Shown here in pieces: positions 32,716 through 41,390 of a stretch of 64,000 nucleotides of DNA. This DNA comes from Longimicrobium terrae. Lineage in GTDB: Bacteria > Gemmatimonadota > Gemmatimonadetes > Longimicrobiales > Longimicrobiaceae. A program made the translations under genes and the position numbers. The stretch spans positions 496,001-560,000 of the forward strand of contig NZ_JACHIA010000001.1 in the NCBI RefSeq assembly GCF_014202995.1. Direction: 5' to 3'. The stretch's first letter is position 1; every line of letters begins with the position of its first letter. The notes beneath the pieces are model-generated. The model was not told the origin of the DNA. It ran no database searches and was given only the letters and a program-made list of their open reading frames with translations.

Positions 32716-33558
32716 GTGATCCGAATGATTCCGCCGGCCAGAGTGCTCATCGTGGCCGCGTTTGCCGCCTGTGGCGCGTATCTGCCCGCCGCCGCCCAGG
32801 AGCCGATGCCGCCGCACGAGACGTTCACCCTGCACTCCGCCGCGCTGAACGAGACGCGGCGCATCAACGTGTACATGCCGCCAGGTTCGAGCACCGTGGG
32901 CGCGGCGCCGCTCCCCGTCCTCTACATGCCGGACGGCGGCGAACAGGAGGATTTTCCGCACGTGGCCGCGACGGTGGACGCGGGCATCCGCGCAGGCGAA
33001 CTGCGGCCCATGTACGTGGTGGGCATCGAGAACACGGAGCGCCGGCGCGACATGACCGGCCCCACCACGGTGGAGAGCGACAGACAGATCGCGCCACGTG
33101 TGGGAGGATCCGCCGCGTTCCGCGCCTTCATCGGCGACGAACTGATCCCGGAGATCGGGCGCCGCTTCAACGTGTCGAACGAGCGGGCGATCATCGGCGA
33201 GTCGCTGGCCGGGCTGTTCGTGGTGGAAACGTTCTTCGCGCGGCCGGAACTGTTTCGCACGTACATCGCCCTCAGCCCCAGCCTGTGGTGGAACAGCGAC
33301 GAACTGGTACGCAACGCGGGCGTCCGGCTCCGCACCACTCCCGCCGCGGAGCGGACGCTCTACCTGTCGTCGGCCAACGAGGTGGAGGACATCGTTCCCG
33401 CCACGGCGCGGCTCGCGGGATTGCTGCGGACGATGGCACCCGCCGGGGTGACGCTTCGGTTTGAGCCCCGGCCGGACCTGCGGCACGACAACATCTACCG
33501 CTCGTCCGCTCCGGGCGTGCTGCGCGAGCTGTTCCCGGCGGAAAAGAACCGGCCGTAG
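32716..33558 (+). CDS. Secreted esterase D/IroE-like alpha/beta hydrolase
   Basis: The 280-residue protein has a leader (ARVLIVAAFAACGAYLPAAAQ, cleavage near 28) and an esterase-type alpha/beta-hydrolase domain. Motifs are PLPVLYMPDGG near the start, IGESLAGLFVVETFF with the nucleophile Ser in GESLAG, and RHDNIYRSSAP near the C-terminus, whose His is the likely catalytic base. The architecture is that of S-formylglutathione hydrolase/esterase D and siderophore esterase relatives. A GTG at 32716 starts the frame; ATG 32725 is a near alternative. The substrate is unknown. Confidence 0.8.
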   Translation: MIRMIPPARVLIVAAFAACGAYLPAAAQEPMPPHETFTLHSAALNETRRINVYMPPGSSTVGAAPLPVLYMPDGGEQEDFPHVAATVDAGIRAGELRPMYVVGIENTERRRDMTGPTTVESDRQIAPRVGGSAAFRAFIGDELIPEIGRRFNVSNERAIIGESLAGLFVVETFFARPELFRTYIALSPSLWWNSDELVRNAGVRLRTTPAAERTLYLSSANEVEDIVPATARLAGLLRTMAPAGVTLRFEPRPDLRHDNIYRSSAPGVLRELFPAEKNRP

Positions 33559-33608
33559 CCCGGCTGAGGTCCGGTCCGCGCGATCCACCCCTCGCGGGAG
33601 ACGAGCGC

Positions 33609-34097
33609 ATGAAGGTACGGAACGTCCATCAGCGCACGCTGGATGCATCCGGGACGCAGGTCGGCGCGCTGATCGACGGGCTGGCGCAGCGGGGAGACCG
33701 CCTGTGGCCGGAAGAGAGGTGGCCACAGCTGCGCTTCGACCGTCCGCTGGGCGCGGGCGCCGTGGGCGGCCATGGGCCCGTACGCTACGTAATCGAGGCG
33801 TACGCGCCGGGCCGCGGCATCCGCTGCCGCTTTACGGCTCCTCGCGGATTCCTGGGGACGCACGGCTTCGAGGTGGAGGACGCGGGCGGCGGCCGTACCG
33901 TTCTGCGCCACGTGCTGGAAATGCGCACGACGGGTCCGGCGCTGCTGAGCTGGCCGCTCGTCTTTCGCCCGCTGCACGACGCGCTGATCGAAGATGCGCT
34001 CGATCGTGCCGAACGCAGCGTGGGGATGAAGCCCGCGGGCGCGCGCTGGTCGGTGTGGGTGCGGGTGCTGCGCCGCGTGCTCCGCGGGCGTGGCTAA
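33609..34097 (+). CDS. SRPBCC-family protein
   Basis: The 162-residue protein has the helix-grip layout of SRPBCC proteins: an MKVRNVHQRTLDASGTQVGAL start, PVRYVIEAYAPGRGIRCRFTAP strands and LHDALIEDALDRAERSVG as the C-terminal capping helix. It has no close similarity in length or sequence to the two AHSA1 proteins at 13.7 and 16.0 kb, so it belongs to a different subgroup. The basic C-terminal tail (VLRRVLRGRG) is unusual for the fold. The ligand is unknown. Confidence 0.75.
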   Translation: MKVRNVHQRTLDASGTQVGALIDGLAQRGDRLWPEERWPQLRFDRPLGAGAVGGHGPVRYVIEAYAPGRGIRCRFTAPRGFLGTHGFEVEDAGGGRTVLRHVLEMRTTGPALLSWPLVFRPLHDALIEDALDRAERSVGMKPAGARWSVWVRVLRRVLRGRG

Positions 34098-34109
34098 GCG
34101 GCTCGCCCG

Positions 34110-34433
34110 CTACGGCTTGCGAGGCGCGCGGTTCAGGCCCATGCGCAGCTGCACCTCGCGCGGAACCCGCAGGTCGCGCAGCAGGTTGTCGCTCACGCCA
34201 AAGCCGAGCACCTCGCGCTGCACCACGTAGTACCACAGCGCCTCGCCCGCGGCGCCTACCAGCAGGTCGCGTACGGGCGTGGCGGGCTCGGTGTTGGGCG
34301 GGGCCGCGGCATCGAACCTTTCCAGCCTCTGCAGCGCATCGTGAAGCGCAGTCCCCAGCCGCGCCAGCACCGCCGTCTGTTCCTGAAGAATCTCGTACCG
34401 CAACGGGTCCACGTCGCGGTTGGCATCCGGCAT
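34110..34433 (-). CDS. DUF6665-like protein
   Basis: The 107-residue protein (start ATG 34433, or ATG 34463 for a 117-residue form) has LRYEILQEQTAVLARLGTALHDALQRLERFDA, followed by AAGEALWYYVVQREVLGFGV and a short end with VPREVQLRMGL. These helices match DUF6665, a small all-helical protein of unknown function found in many Proteobacteria and Gemmatimonadota. The order of helices and the AxxALWYYVVQRE core support it. No signal peptide or cysteine is present. Confidence 0.7.
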   Translation of the reverse strand: MPDANRDVDPLRYEILQEQTAVLARLGTALHDALQRLERFDAAAPPNTEPATPVRDLLVGAAGEALWYYVVQREVLGFGVSDNLLRDLRVPREVQLRMGLNRAPRKP

Positions 34434-34687
34434 CCCCAGATGCCGCGGAGGTCTGAGCACCATCGTTGTCGCGCGGTCCTGATGTTCTTGCGTGCGCCCT
34501 GGAAAAGGCGCGTCTCTGTCGGGAAGCTATGCGGGCCCCGCTCCCGCGACTACTCCCCGCATCCCCCCCGGCGCGGATGCATCGCATCTGGACGGCGAGC
34601 GGCTGAATCCGCCAGCGAACGTGGTTTGCAGGGACCTGGAGCCCTACGTCGTTCCGTTCAGTATCCGCCAGACACGGAGATGTTGAG

Positions 34688-35164
34688 TTGACCATCCAAG
34701 TACGCGCGGCCACCGCGGCCGACCGGAAGTTCATGCGGGACGTGGTGCCACGGCTGCGGTCGTTCGGAGAGCCGCCGCTGCGGCCCGCCGAGGCGCTGGA
34801 CCGGGCCGAGCGCGAGACGCTGGCGCGCGCCCTCGACGAGCCGAAGCCCGACGCCGTGCTGCTGATCGCGGACCTGGCGGGCGCGCCGGCGGGGGTGGCG
34901 TACGCGCACGCGGCGACGGATTACTTCACCGGCGAGACGCACGGCCACCTCTCCATCATCGCCGTGGCCCAGTCCGGCGAGGGGCAGGGCGTGGGGCGCG
35001 CGCTGCTGGCCGCGGTGGAGTCGTGGTCCGCGGCGCAGGGTCACCGTTTCATGACCCTGAACGTGTTCGCGGATAACCATCGGGCGCGCGCCGTCTACGA
35101 GCGCGCGGGCTACGGGCCCGACACCCTGCGCTACTACAAGGAACTGCCGGGCCCGGCACAGTAG
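34688..35164 (+). CDS. GNAT acetyltransferase
   Basis: The 158-residue protein shows the GNAT fold: IQVRAATAADRKFMRDVVPRL, GHLSIIAVAQSGEGQGVGRALLAAV with the Q/RxxGxG/A acetyl-CoA motif (QGVGRALL), and MTLNVFADNHRARAVYERAGY as motif B. The substrate cannot be deduced. It starts at TTG 34688 with a ggag ribosome site 9 bases upstream. A second GNAT gene is found at 43.2 kb. Confidence 0.87.
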   Translation: MTIQVRAATAADRKFMRDVVPRLRSFGEPPLRPAEALDRAERETLARALDEPKPDAVLLIADLAGAPAGVAYAHAATDYFTGETHGHLSIIAVAQSGEGQGVGRALLAAVESWSAAQGHRFMTLNVFADNHRARAVYERAGYGPDTLRYYKELPGPAQ

Positions 35165-35289
35165 CCGCCTCAGCGGGCACGAGTGGTGGGCGCGATTGCG
35201 GGACCCGCGTCCGATGGGCATCATCATCCGGATGCGACACCGGACGCACGGCGGTCCCGGCAAGACGAACGCAATCACACGCACGAGAG

Positions 35290-35766
35290 ATGACATCCAT
35301 CGAACCAACCCGCATGGAGGACGGCCGCGCGATGCTGCTGGCCGGGCTGCGCCGCGTGCATGCGTTTACCGCCACGTCGCGTGACATCCCGATGCAATGG
35401 GAGGAGTTCCGGCGGATGGGGCCGCCGCCGGGGCGTCAAGGCACGGCCAGCTACGGCGTCATCTGCGGGGCGAACATGGAGGAGCGTTCGATGGAGTACA
35501 TGTGCGCCGTGGAAGTGGATAGCCTGCAAGACGTTCCGCCCGAGTACGGCCGCATGCGCATCACCAGGCAGCGGTACGCCGTCTTTACGCACGAGGGAGG
35601 CGTTTCCAAGCTGGGAGACACCTGGGGCTCGATCTGGAATGACTGGCTTCCGCGCTCGGGGTATCAGTCCGCGCACAGGCCGGATTTTGAGCGGTATGAC
35701 GAGCGGTTCGATCCAGAAACGGGTTCCGGCACCGTCGAAATCTGGGTCGCGGTCCAGAGCGCCTGA
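35290..35766 (+). CDS. GyrI-like small-molecule-binding protein
   Basis: The 158-residue protein matches the GyrI-like/AraC effector-binding domain: QWEEFRRMGPPPG, TASYGVICGANMEERSMEYMCAVEV, YAVFTHEGGVSKLGDTWGSIWNDW and ERYDERFDPETG. Such domains form SHS2-type dimers that bind drug-like or aromatic ligands; here it is stand-alone, as in SbmC/GyrI proteins. The Glu that lies in the ligand pocket of homologues maps to the ERYDERF region. A role in ligand sensing or enzymatic hydrolysis of a small molecule is possible. Confidence 0.85.
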   Translation: MTSIEPTRMEDGRAMLLAGLRRVHAFTATSRDIPMQWEEFRRMGPPPGRQGTASYGVICGANMEERSMEYMCAVEVDSLQDVPPEYGRMRITRQRYAVFTHEGGVSKLGDTWGSIWNDWLPRSGYQSAHRPDFERYDERFDPETGSGTVEIWVAVQSA

Positions 35767-35864
35767 GCTGCCTTTTCCGCGGCTCTGCGTCAGGCTGTCT
35801 GTTGGCGGGCGACGGATGGAAGCAGCGCCAGTGCGGCACCTCTTTCTACCGAGAAAGCGAGACC

Positions 35865-36452
35865 ATGTACCGGCTTCCGAGCATTCCACGCACGCTCCGC
35901 CGTGTGCTGCTGATGGCGGCTTGCGCGAGTGCGGCGGCGCGGCCCTGCATTGCGCAGGAGCCAAGCGCCACGAGCGGATCGCCGGCCGCGATCGCATCCA
36001 TCCGCCAGCAATACGCGCGCATTGAGCGTGAGGCGCCGGGAATGCGCCGGACCACGCACGATGTGGAGAACTTTTCGCTCGAGGGCGGCGTGCTGCACGG
36101 CTTCTTTGCGGGGCGGGAGCTTCGCAAGCTCACGGCGCAGTTGTACGGCGAAACGTGGCGAGGCACGGAGGACTTCTATTTCACCGACGGCCGCATCTTC
36201 TTTATCCACACGGTTGTGCAGCGGTACGACATGCCAATGAGCGGCCGGGTGGTCGCGACCGTGGATCATCGGTTCTACTTCGATGGGGGACGGCTGATCC
36301 GGCGCGTGCGCACCCAGCGCCCCGTGACGGGAGAGGACATGTCGGCGTACGACCAGGAACTGCCGTCGCTGCTGCGCGACGCCCGGCTCTTTGCCGCGTG
36401 CGCCGCATCCACCGCGGCCAACCCGCCGGAGTGCACCGCCCCCGATCCCTGA
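35865..36452 (+). CDS. Secreted hypothetical protein
   Basis: The 195-residue product has a leader (TLRRVLLMAACASAAARPCIAQ, cleavage near 31). The mature domain has EGGVLHGFFAGRELRKLTAQLYGETWRGTEDFYF and RVVATVDHRFYFDGGRLIRRV, a strand-rich pattern with repeated FYFDGG-type turns. Two cysteine residues near the C-terminus (CAAS, CTAP) may pair. No family is recognised. The same layout is seen in small periplasmic proteins of unknown role. The following gene is the interrupted serine hydrolase. Confidence 0.65.
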   Translation: MYRLPSIPRTLRRVLLMAACASAAARPCIAQEPSATSGSPAAIASIRQQYARIEREAPGMRRTTHDVENFSLEGGVLHGFFAGRELRKLTAQLYGETWRGTEDFYFTDGRIFFIHTVVQRYDMPMSGRVVATVDHRFYFDGGRLIRRVRTQRPVTGEDMSAYDQELPSLLRDARLFAACAASTAANPPECTAPDP

Positions 36453-36550
36453 TCAGAACCCGGTGCGCGGAGGTGCTTTCCCGCCAGCCTGCGATCAGCC
36501 ACGTTGCTGCGCCCACCTCTCGCGCATCCTCCTGCCGCGGCGGAATCCGA

Positions 36551-38149
36551 ATGTCGACGACGACCCGCACCCTCCTCGCCGCGCTATGCGCATCCATCGC
36601 CCTCGCGCCCGCCGCGGCGAACGCGCAATCGGCCGCGCTGAGCAGCAGGGCGGAACCCGCGGCGTTCGCCAACCCGCGGCGCCTGGAACAGCTGAGTTCC
36701 GCGTTTCCCGCGATCGACAGCCTGATGGCCGCGTTCGCCGAGCGGTCGCGGGTGCCGGGGATCGCGTACGGGATCGTGATCGATGGACGGCTCACGCACG
36801 TGGGCACCGCGGGGGTGCGCGAGGTGCCGTCGCGCGCGCCGGTAGACACGGCCAGCGTCTTCCGCATCGCGTCGATGACCAAGAGCTTCACCGCCGTCGC
36901 CATCCTGCAATTGCGCGACGCGGGGCTGCTTTCGCTGGACGACCCGGCCGAGCGCTACGTGCCGGAACTCGCCTCGCTGCGTGCCACGGGCGATGCGCCG
37001 CCCATCACCATCCGCCACCTGCTGTCCCACTCGGCCGGCTTTCCCGAGGACAACCCGTGGGGCGACCAGCAGCTTGCCGCCACGGATGAGGAAATGTCGG
37101 CTATGATGCGCGCCGGCATCCCGTTCTCGACAGCGCCGGGCACCAGCTACGAGTACTCCAACTTCGGGTTCGCCATCCTGGGGCGGATCGTGGCGAACGT
37201 GTCGGGAATGGCGTATCCGCGGTACATCACCGAACACGTGCTGCGGCCGCTGGGAATGAACTCCACCACGCTGGAGGCCTCCGCCGTCCCCGCCAGCCGC
37301 CTGGCCCGCGGCTACCGGCTGCGCGACGGCGAGTGGATCGAGGAGCCCGCGCTGCCCGACGGCGCGTTCGGGCCCATGGGCGGCATGCTGACCTCCGTGA
37401 GCGATCTTTCCCGCTGAGTGGGCTTCATGATGGACGCGTGGCCGGCGCGCGACGGGGCAGAAACGGGTCCGCTGCGCCGCTCTTCGCTGCGCGAAATGCA
37501 GCAGGTGGCGCGTTTCGGCGGCGCTGCGGCCGTGCGCGACTCCGTGGCGGGAACGGTGACGCTCAGCGCGGGCGGCTACGGGTACGGCCTGGGCATCCGG
37601 CAGACGTGCGTGTACCGGACGGTAGTTTCGCACAGTGGCGGGCTTCCGGGCTACGGATCGCTCATGCGGTGGCTGCCCGAGTATGGCGTGGGGATCGTGG
37701 CGATGGGCAACCTCACCTACACCGGCTGGGGCGGCGTCACCGACCAGGCGCTGCAGAGGATGGCGCGCACCGGCAGTCTGGAGCCGCGCGTGCCCCGGCC
37801 CGCGCCGGTTCTCGTCCACCGGCAAGACCAGGTGTCGCGGCTGATTACGGGGTGGAGCGAGCCCCTGGCCGACAGCTTGGCGGCCATGAACCTGTACCGG
37901 GATGAACCCCGGGACCGCCGCCGCACGGCGATGGACCGGCTGGTGCGCGAGGCCGGGGGACAGTGCCGCAACGAGGGCCCGCTGCTGGCGGAAAACGCGC
38001 TGCGGGGAAGCTGGCGCATGCGGTGCAGGGACGGCGACCTGCGGGTGTGGATCACGCTGGCGCCCACGGAGCCGGCGCGGGTGCAGTATCTTGAGGTGGC
38101 GCGGATGGGCCGCGACGAACGCATGGACGCGGCGCCCGTCTGCCGCTGA
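36551..38149 (+). pseudogene. Class C beta-lactamase-like gene interrupted by an in-frame stop
   Basis: One frame of 533 codons is interrupted by a single TGA at 37415-37417, between SVSDLSR and VGFMMDAWPAR. A TGG-to-TGA change would repair it, giving an unbroken protein with aromatic-Val-Gly-Phe at this position as in relatives. The N-terminal part has a signal peptide and contains FRIASMTKSFTA (SxxK) and YEYSNFGFA (YxN). The C-terminal part contains SHSGGLPGYGS. All three catalytic motifs are intact but on different sides of the stop. It is therefore a pseudogene, a very recent mutation, a sequencing error or a readthrough case. Two intact relatives are in this window. Confidence 0.85.
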
Positions 38150-38176
38150 CCCTCCACACGAACCGGGGAACCACGC

Positions 38177-38653
38177 ATGACGGCAGACGAATCGCTCCGC
38201 GACCTTCTGGCGCGCCAGCTGGACTGGCAGGACGCGCACGCCACCTTTGACGCCGCGGTCGACGGCGTTCCGGCGGAGCACCAGGGCACGCGCCCGGCCG
38301 GGCTGCCGCACTCCGCGTGGGAGCTGCTGGAGCACCTGCGCATCACCCAGCGCGACATTCTGGATTTCTGCCGCGATCCGGGCTACCAGGAAATGGCTTG
38401 GCCGGACGACTACTGGCCCGCGTCCGCCGCGCCGCCCTCGCCGCAATCGTGGGAGGAGTCCGCCGCCGCCTACCGAGCCGACCGCGCCACGCTCAAGCAG
38501 CTCGCCGCCGATCCGGCCACGGACCTGTACGCGCCCATTCCGCACGGCAGCGGGCAGACCATTCTGCGCGAGCTGCTGCTGGTGGTGGACCACACCGCGT
38601 ACCACGTCGGCCAGCTCATCCTTGTCCGCCAGTTGCTGGGCATCTGGAAGTAA
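38177..38653 (+). CDS. DinB family protein
   Basis: The 158-residue protein has the DinB four-helix pattern: LLARQLDWQDAHATFDAAVDGVP, GLPHSAWELLEHLRITQRDILDFCR with a likely metal-ligand His in EHLRI, and LLLVVDHTAYHVGQLILVRQLL with two more metal-ligand His in DHTAYHVGQ. These three His hold a divalent metal in DinB/YfiT proteins, most of which act as thiol-dependent S-transferases or have unknown substrates. The start is the ATG at 38177. It lies 27 bases after the broken hydrolase gene. Confidence 0.88.
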   Translation: MTADESLRDLLARQLDWQDAHATFDAAVDGVPAEHQGTRPAGLPHSAWELLEHLRITQRDILDFCRDPGYQEMAWPDDYWPASAAPPSPQSWEESAAAYRADRATLKQLAADPATDLYAPIPHGSGQTILRELLLVVDHTAYHVGQLILVRQLLGIWK

Positions 38654-38834
38654 CACGTGCGCGGCGCGATCCGCACAGTGCGTACAGCAGATGGGCTGAG
38701 GGTGGAGGCCGCACCGCGCCGCCGTCGCCCGGGCCGCCCAGCCCACCCGGTGCACGCCGCGCATCGATCCCTCGGGGGCCCCGCCCCGCCGGAGAATCGC
38801 CCCTCGACACCTCCGTAAAAAAGCCAGTCGCGCC

Positions 38835-39494
38835 ATGATGACCACCGAAGCCCACGCACACGGCCCCGCGGCCATGGAAACGCTCGCCCCGCGCTCTCCG
38901 TACGAGGCGGACGCGCCCGGAGCGCGGCGCGGCGGATTTCTGTCGGGTGCACTGTACGGCGTGTTCGTTCTGGTCCGCGAACTGTACCAGGGCGAGCCGG
39001 CGTTCAAGGCAGTCGTAATCGCCATCCTCATGGGGGCCTTTTTCGGAACCTTCATGGGGCTGGTGGCCTCGGCTGTGGAGGGGAGGCGAAGGCGCACGAA
39101 ATCCCGGTCGCAGGCGGATCCGGCCCTGAACCCAGAACTGGACGGCGGGCGATACCGCTATCGACTGGCCTGTGGATGGGTGACGCCGGCGGGCAGGACG
39201 GTGCCCGGCGTTCTGTTCGTGGGCGCGGCGGGGATGCGGTTCGTGCCGCACAGGGGCGCGCCGGCGGGATCGGGCGAGGCGCCCGTGATGGAACCGCTGG
39301 ACGCGGTGAAGATGAAGCTGTTGGACCTGCCCGTTACGCTGCGCAACCAGTTTCAGGGACAGCTGCGCGTACCGCGGATCGAGCTTCGCGGGCCCGGCGG
39401 CACCGCACGCTTCCGGGTGCCGGAAGAAGAGGCCGTGTTCAGCCGCCTCCAGGCCGCCGTCGCCCAGCTTCGCGCGGAGTCACCGGCGAACTGA
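38835..39494 (+). CDS. Membrane protein with C-terminal PH/GRAM-like domain
   Basis: The 219-residue product has an N-terminal polar part, a membrane segment around 60-80 (FKAVVIAILMGAFFGTFMGLVASAV), a basic linker and a C-terminal domain (about 108-215) of successive strands that ends in a helix. The block VPGVLFVGAAGMRFVPHRG resembles bacterial PH/GRAM-type domains, which bind lipids or proteins. No catalytic motif is visible. The start may be ATG 38835 or the next ATG 38838. It is the last gene before the TIR-domain pair and may belong to the same accessory block, though there is no overlap. Confidence 0.6.
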   Translation: MMTTEAHAHGPAAMETLAPRSPYEADAPGARRGGFLSGALYGVFVLVRELYQGEPAFKAVVIAILMGAFFGTFMGLVASAVEGRRRRTKSRSQADPALNPELDGGRYRYRLACGWVTPAGRTVPGVLFVGAAGMRFVPHRGAPAGSGEAPVMEPLDAVKMKLLDLPVTLRNQFQGQLRVPRIELRGPGGTARFRVPEEEAVFSRLQAAVAQLRAESPAN

Positions 39495-39650
39495 TCCTGC
39501 GTCCCGAGTATTGAGGTGCATCGCCGGAGACAGCAAGAATGGTCCGCATAGTGCTGTTCGGGGAGCGGATCGGGCCGAACGGTTCGTCATCGGCCGGCCA
39601 CGATTGCGATCCCCTTCTTCGGTTCCGCGGACCTCCCATCTGCATTCCTC

Positions 39651-40475
39651 ATGGCTGAGATCTTCATTTGTTACCGGCGGAATGACAGCGAAGGCTACGC
39701 GGGTCGGCTGCACGAGAATCTGGAGAGTCATTTCGGCTCTCGTGCGGTATTCGTGGATGTCGACAACCTGCACCCGGGCGTGGACTTCGAGCGTGTGATC
39801 GCAAGCACGCTGCTCAAGGCCAGGGTCGTACTCGCGGTGATCGGGCCACGCTGGGTAAACTCGCGGCTGAGCAACGAAGCCGACTACGTGCGCATGGAAG
39901 TGATTGCTGCGTTGAAGACGCGCAAACGCCTCATCCCCGTTCTGGTGGGGGGTGCAACGATGCCCGCGGCCGAGAGGCTCCCGGAGGAGTTGAGAGCGCT
40001 TGCTCGAAACAACGCCTTCACCCTGCGTCATGAGGCATGGAAGGACGACGTAGCCCGCCTGATCAAGTCGCTGGAAAGGACGCTCAGCAGCGGCACTCCG
40101 CGCGCGAAGACGAGCGTCACACCCGTCGCGGGGCCAGGACGCAGACCCGGAAAAGCTGCCGCGGCGGCCAGGAAACCCGCGGTTAAATCCACGACTTCCA
40201 AGGACGGGACGAGCAAAGGAACGACTGTGTCCGGAACCGCGAAGGCTGGGCGGAAAAAGGCGAAACCGGCAGATCCTCCCACGGCAGCGGCCTCCAAAAC
40301 GGGTTCGAAGACGGCGGCCAAGCGTGCCCGGACACCACAGCCGGTGAAGCCCGCGGGTCCCAAAAGCACGGTTCGGAGCAAGGGCGGCACGCCGACCGGG
40401 AGCCGCCCGCCCAAGGGGCCAGGCGACAAGACCTCCGCGCGCCGCGGGGTTCGCACGCGCAAGCCGGCCCCGTGA
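39651..40475 (+). CDS. TIR-domain protein with long basic tail
   Basis: The 274-residue protein starts with a bacterial TIR domain (about 3-142): FICYRRND (5-12), FVDVDNLHPGVDF (34-46, BB-loop region), VVLAVIGPRWVN and FVRxE-like YVRMEVIAALKTRKRLIPVLV, where Glu 83 fits the catalytic Glu of NAD-cleaving TIR enzymes. The rest (about 146-274) is a low-complexity tail rich in Lys, Pro, Ala, Thr and Gly, strongly basic and likely disordered, as in histone H1-like proteins. Such a tail could bind DNA, RNA or membranes. It is followed after 64 bases by a membrane protein gene. It is likely an NADase or a signalling effector; defence is an inference. Confidence 0.83.
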   Translation: MAEIFICYRRNDSEGYAGRLHENLESHFGSRAVFVDVDNLHPGVDFERVIASTLLKARVVLAVIGPRWVNSRLSNEADYVRMEVIAALKTRKRLIPVLVGGATMPAAERLPEELRALARNNAFTLRHEAWKDDVARLIKSLERTLSSGTPRAKTSVTPVAGPGRRPGKAAAAARKPAVKSTTSKDGTSKGTTVSGTAKAGRKKAKPADPPTAAASKTGSKTAAKRARTPQPVKPAGPKSTVRSKGGTPTGSRPPKGPGDKTSARRGVRTRKPAP

Positions 40476-40539
40476 CGATTCCGGGCCACGGCCGTACCTC
40501 ACGCGAGGTTGAGAGCGTCACACCCTCCCCCGCAGGCAC

Positions 40540-41181
40540 ATGACCGATCAGACTTGGAGCGAGTTGCTGCCCAGCGTGATTGTTGGAGTTCTGGCCGGGG
40601 CTGCGGGGGTCGGGATAGGCCTGTCCGTCCGGGGCGCGGTCCGGCGAGCGTTCCAGGGCAGAGACGCGTTCGAAATCGACGAGGCGGAACTGGGCGTGGG
40701 CAGCCAGAAGCTGGTACTGCGCGCGAACAGAGAAGATGTGCGGGTGGCATACCAGCTCTGGGTCGAACTCAGTACGCGCAAGATCGGACTGCCCATCGAC
40801 TACGACGACGACGTCATCGTGGAGATCTACGATTCCTGGTACCACTTCTTCGGCATCACGCGCGAGCTGATCAAGGACATCCCGCCGTCCAAGCTCCGCA
40901 GCGGCGAAAGCATTCAGGCGCTGATCCAGCTCTCCATCGACGTGTTGAACGAGGGGATGCGGCCCCACCTTACCCGTTGGCAGGCCCGCTTCCGAAGGTG
41001 GTATGATCGTGAACTCAGCAACCCCGACAACATCCTTGTAGAGCCGCAGGAACTGCAGAAACGCTTTCCCCGGTACGATGAACTGACGGATGACATGGAT
41101 CTGGTGAATGCCCGGTTGATGTACTATCGGGACCAGATGCGGAAGTTCGTTTTTGGCGAAAGCGCGCAGGTGGTGAAGTGA
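40540..41181 (+). CDS. Membrane-anchored protein next to TIR gene
   Basis: The 213-residue protein has one N-terminal membrane helix (about 10-31, GVLAGAAGVGIGLSV) and a cytoplasmic helical domain: LRANREDVRVAYQLWVELST, YDSWYHFFGITRELIKDIP, PHLTRWQARFRRWYDREL and DLVNARLMYYRDQMRKF. This resembles an all-helical, aromatic-rich domain often seen next to signalling or conflict-system genes. I cannot name the family. It reads in the same direction as the TIR gene, which suggests co-transcription. It might anchor the TIR protein or form a membrane effector. Base composition is somewhat lower in GC than neighbouring genes. Confidence 0.7.
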   Translation: MTDQTWSELLPSVIVGVLAGAAGVGIGLSVRGAVRRAFQGRDAFEIDEAELGVGSQKLVLRANREDVRVAYQLWVELSTRKIGLPIDYDDDVIVEIYDSWYHFFGITRELIKDIPPSKLRSGESIQALIQLSIDVLNEGMRPHLTRWQARFRRWYDRELSNPDNILVEPQELQKRFPRYDELTDDMDLVNARLMYYRDQMRKFVFGESAQVVK

Positions 41182-41390
41182 CCGCCGCCCTCGTGCTCGC
41201 CGGCACCATCACCTGACCCGGCGCGGCAATGGACTGAAGCCGGACGAACCGCTGCACCGCCCTGCCGGGGCATTGACCGCTGCATCGGTCCGCCGCAAGG
41301 TTTCCGCGATCCCACACGCATTCCGCAGCGCGGGTCTGCCGACGCCGCTGGCGCACGTCACACATCCCCGCCTCCGCCCCACCGCACTAC

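Noticed and set aside
37415-37417. TGA read as selenocysteine
   Set aside because: No SECIS-like hairpin was recognised and the family has no catalytic Cys at this site; a mutated Trp or other aromatic codon is simpler.
39651-40475. TIR gene as part of Thoeris or CBASS
   Set aside because: No ThsA-like SIR2/SLOG protein, no CD-NTase, and no argonaute or STING-like partner in the neighbourhood.
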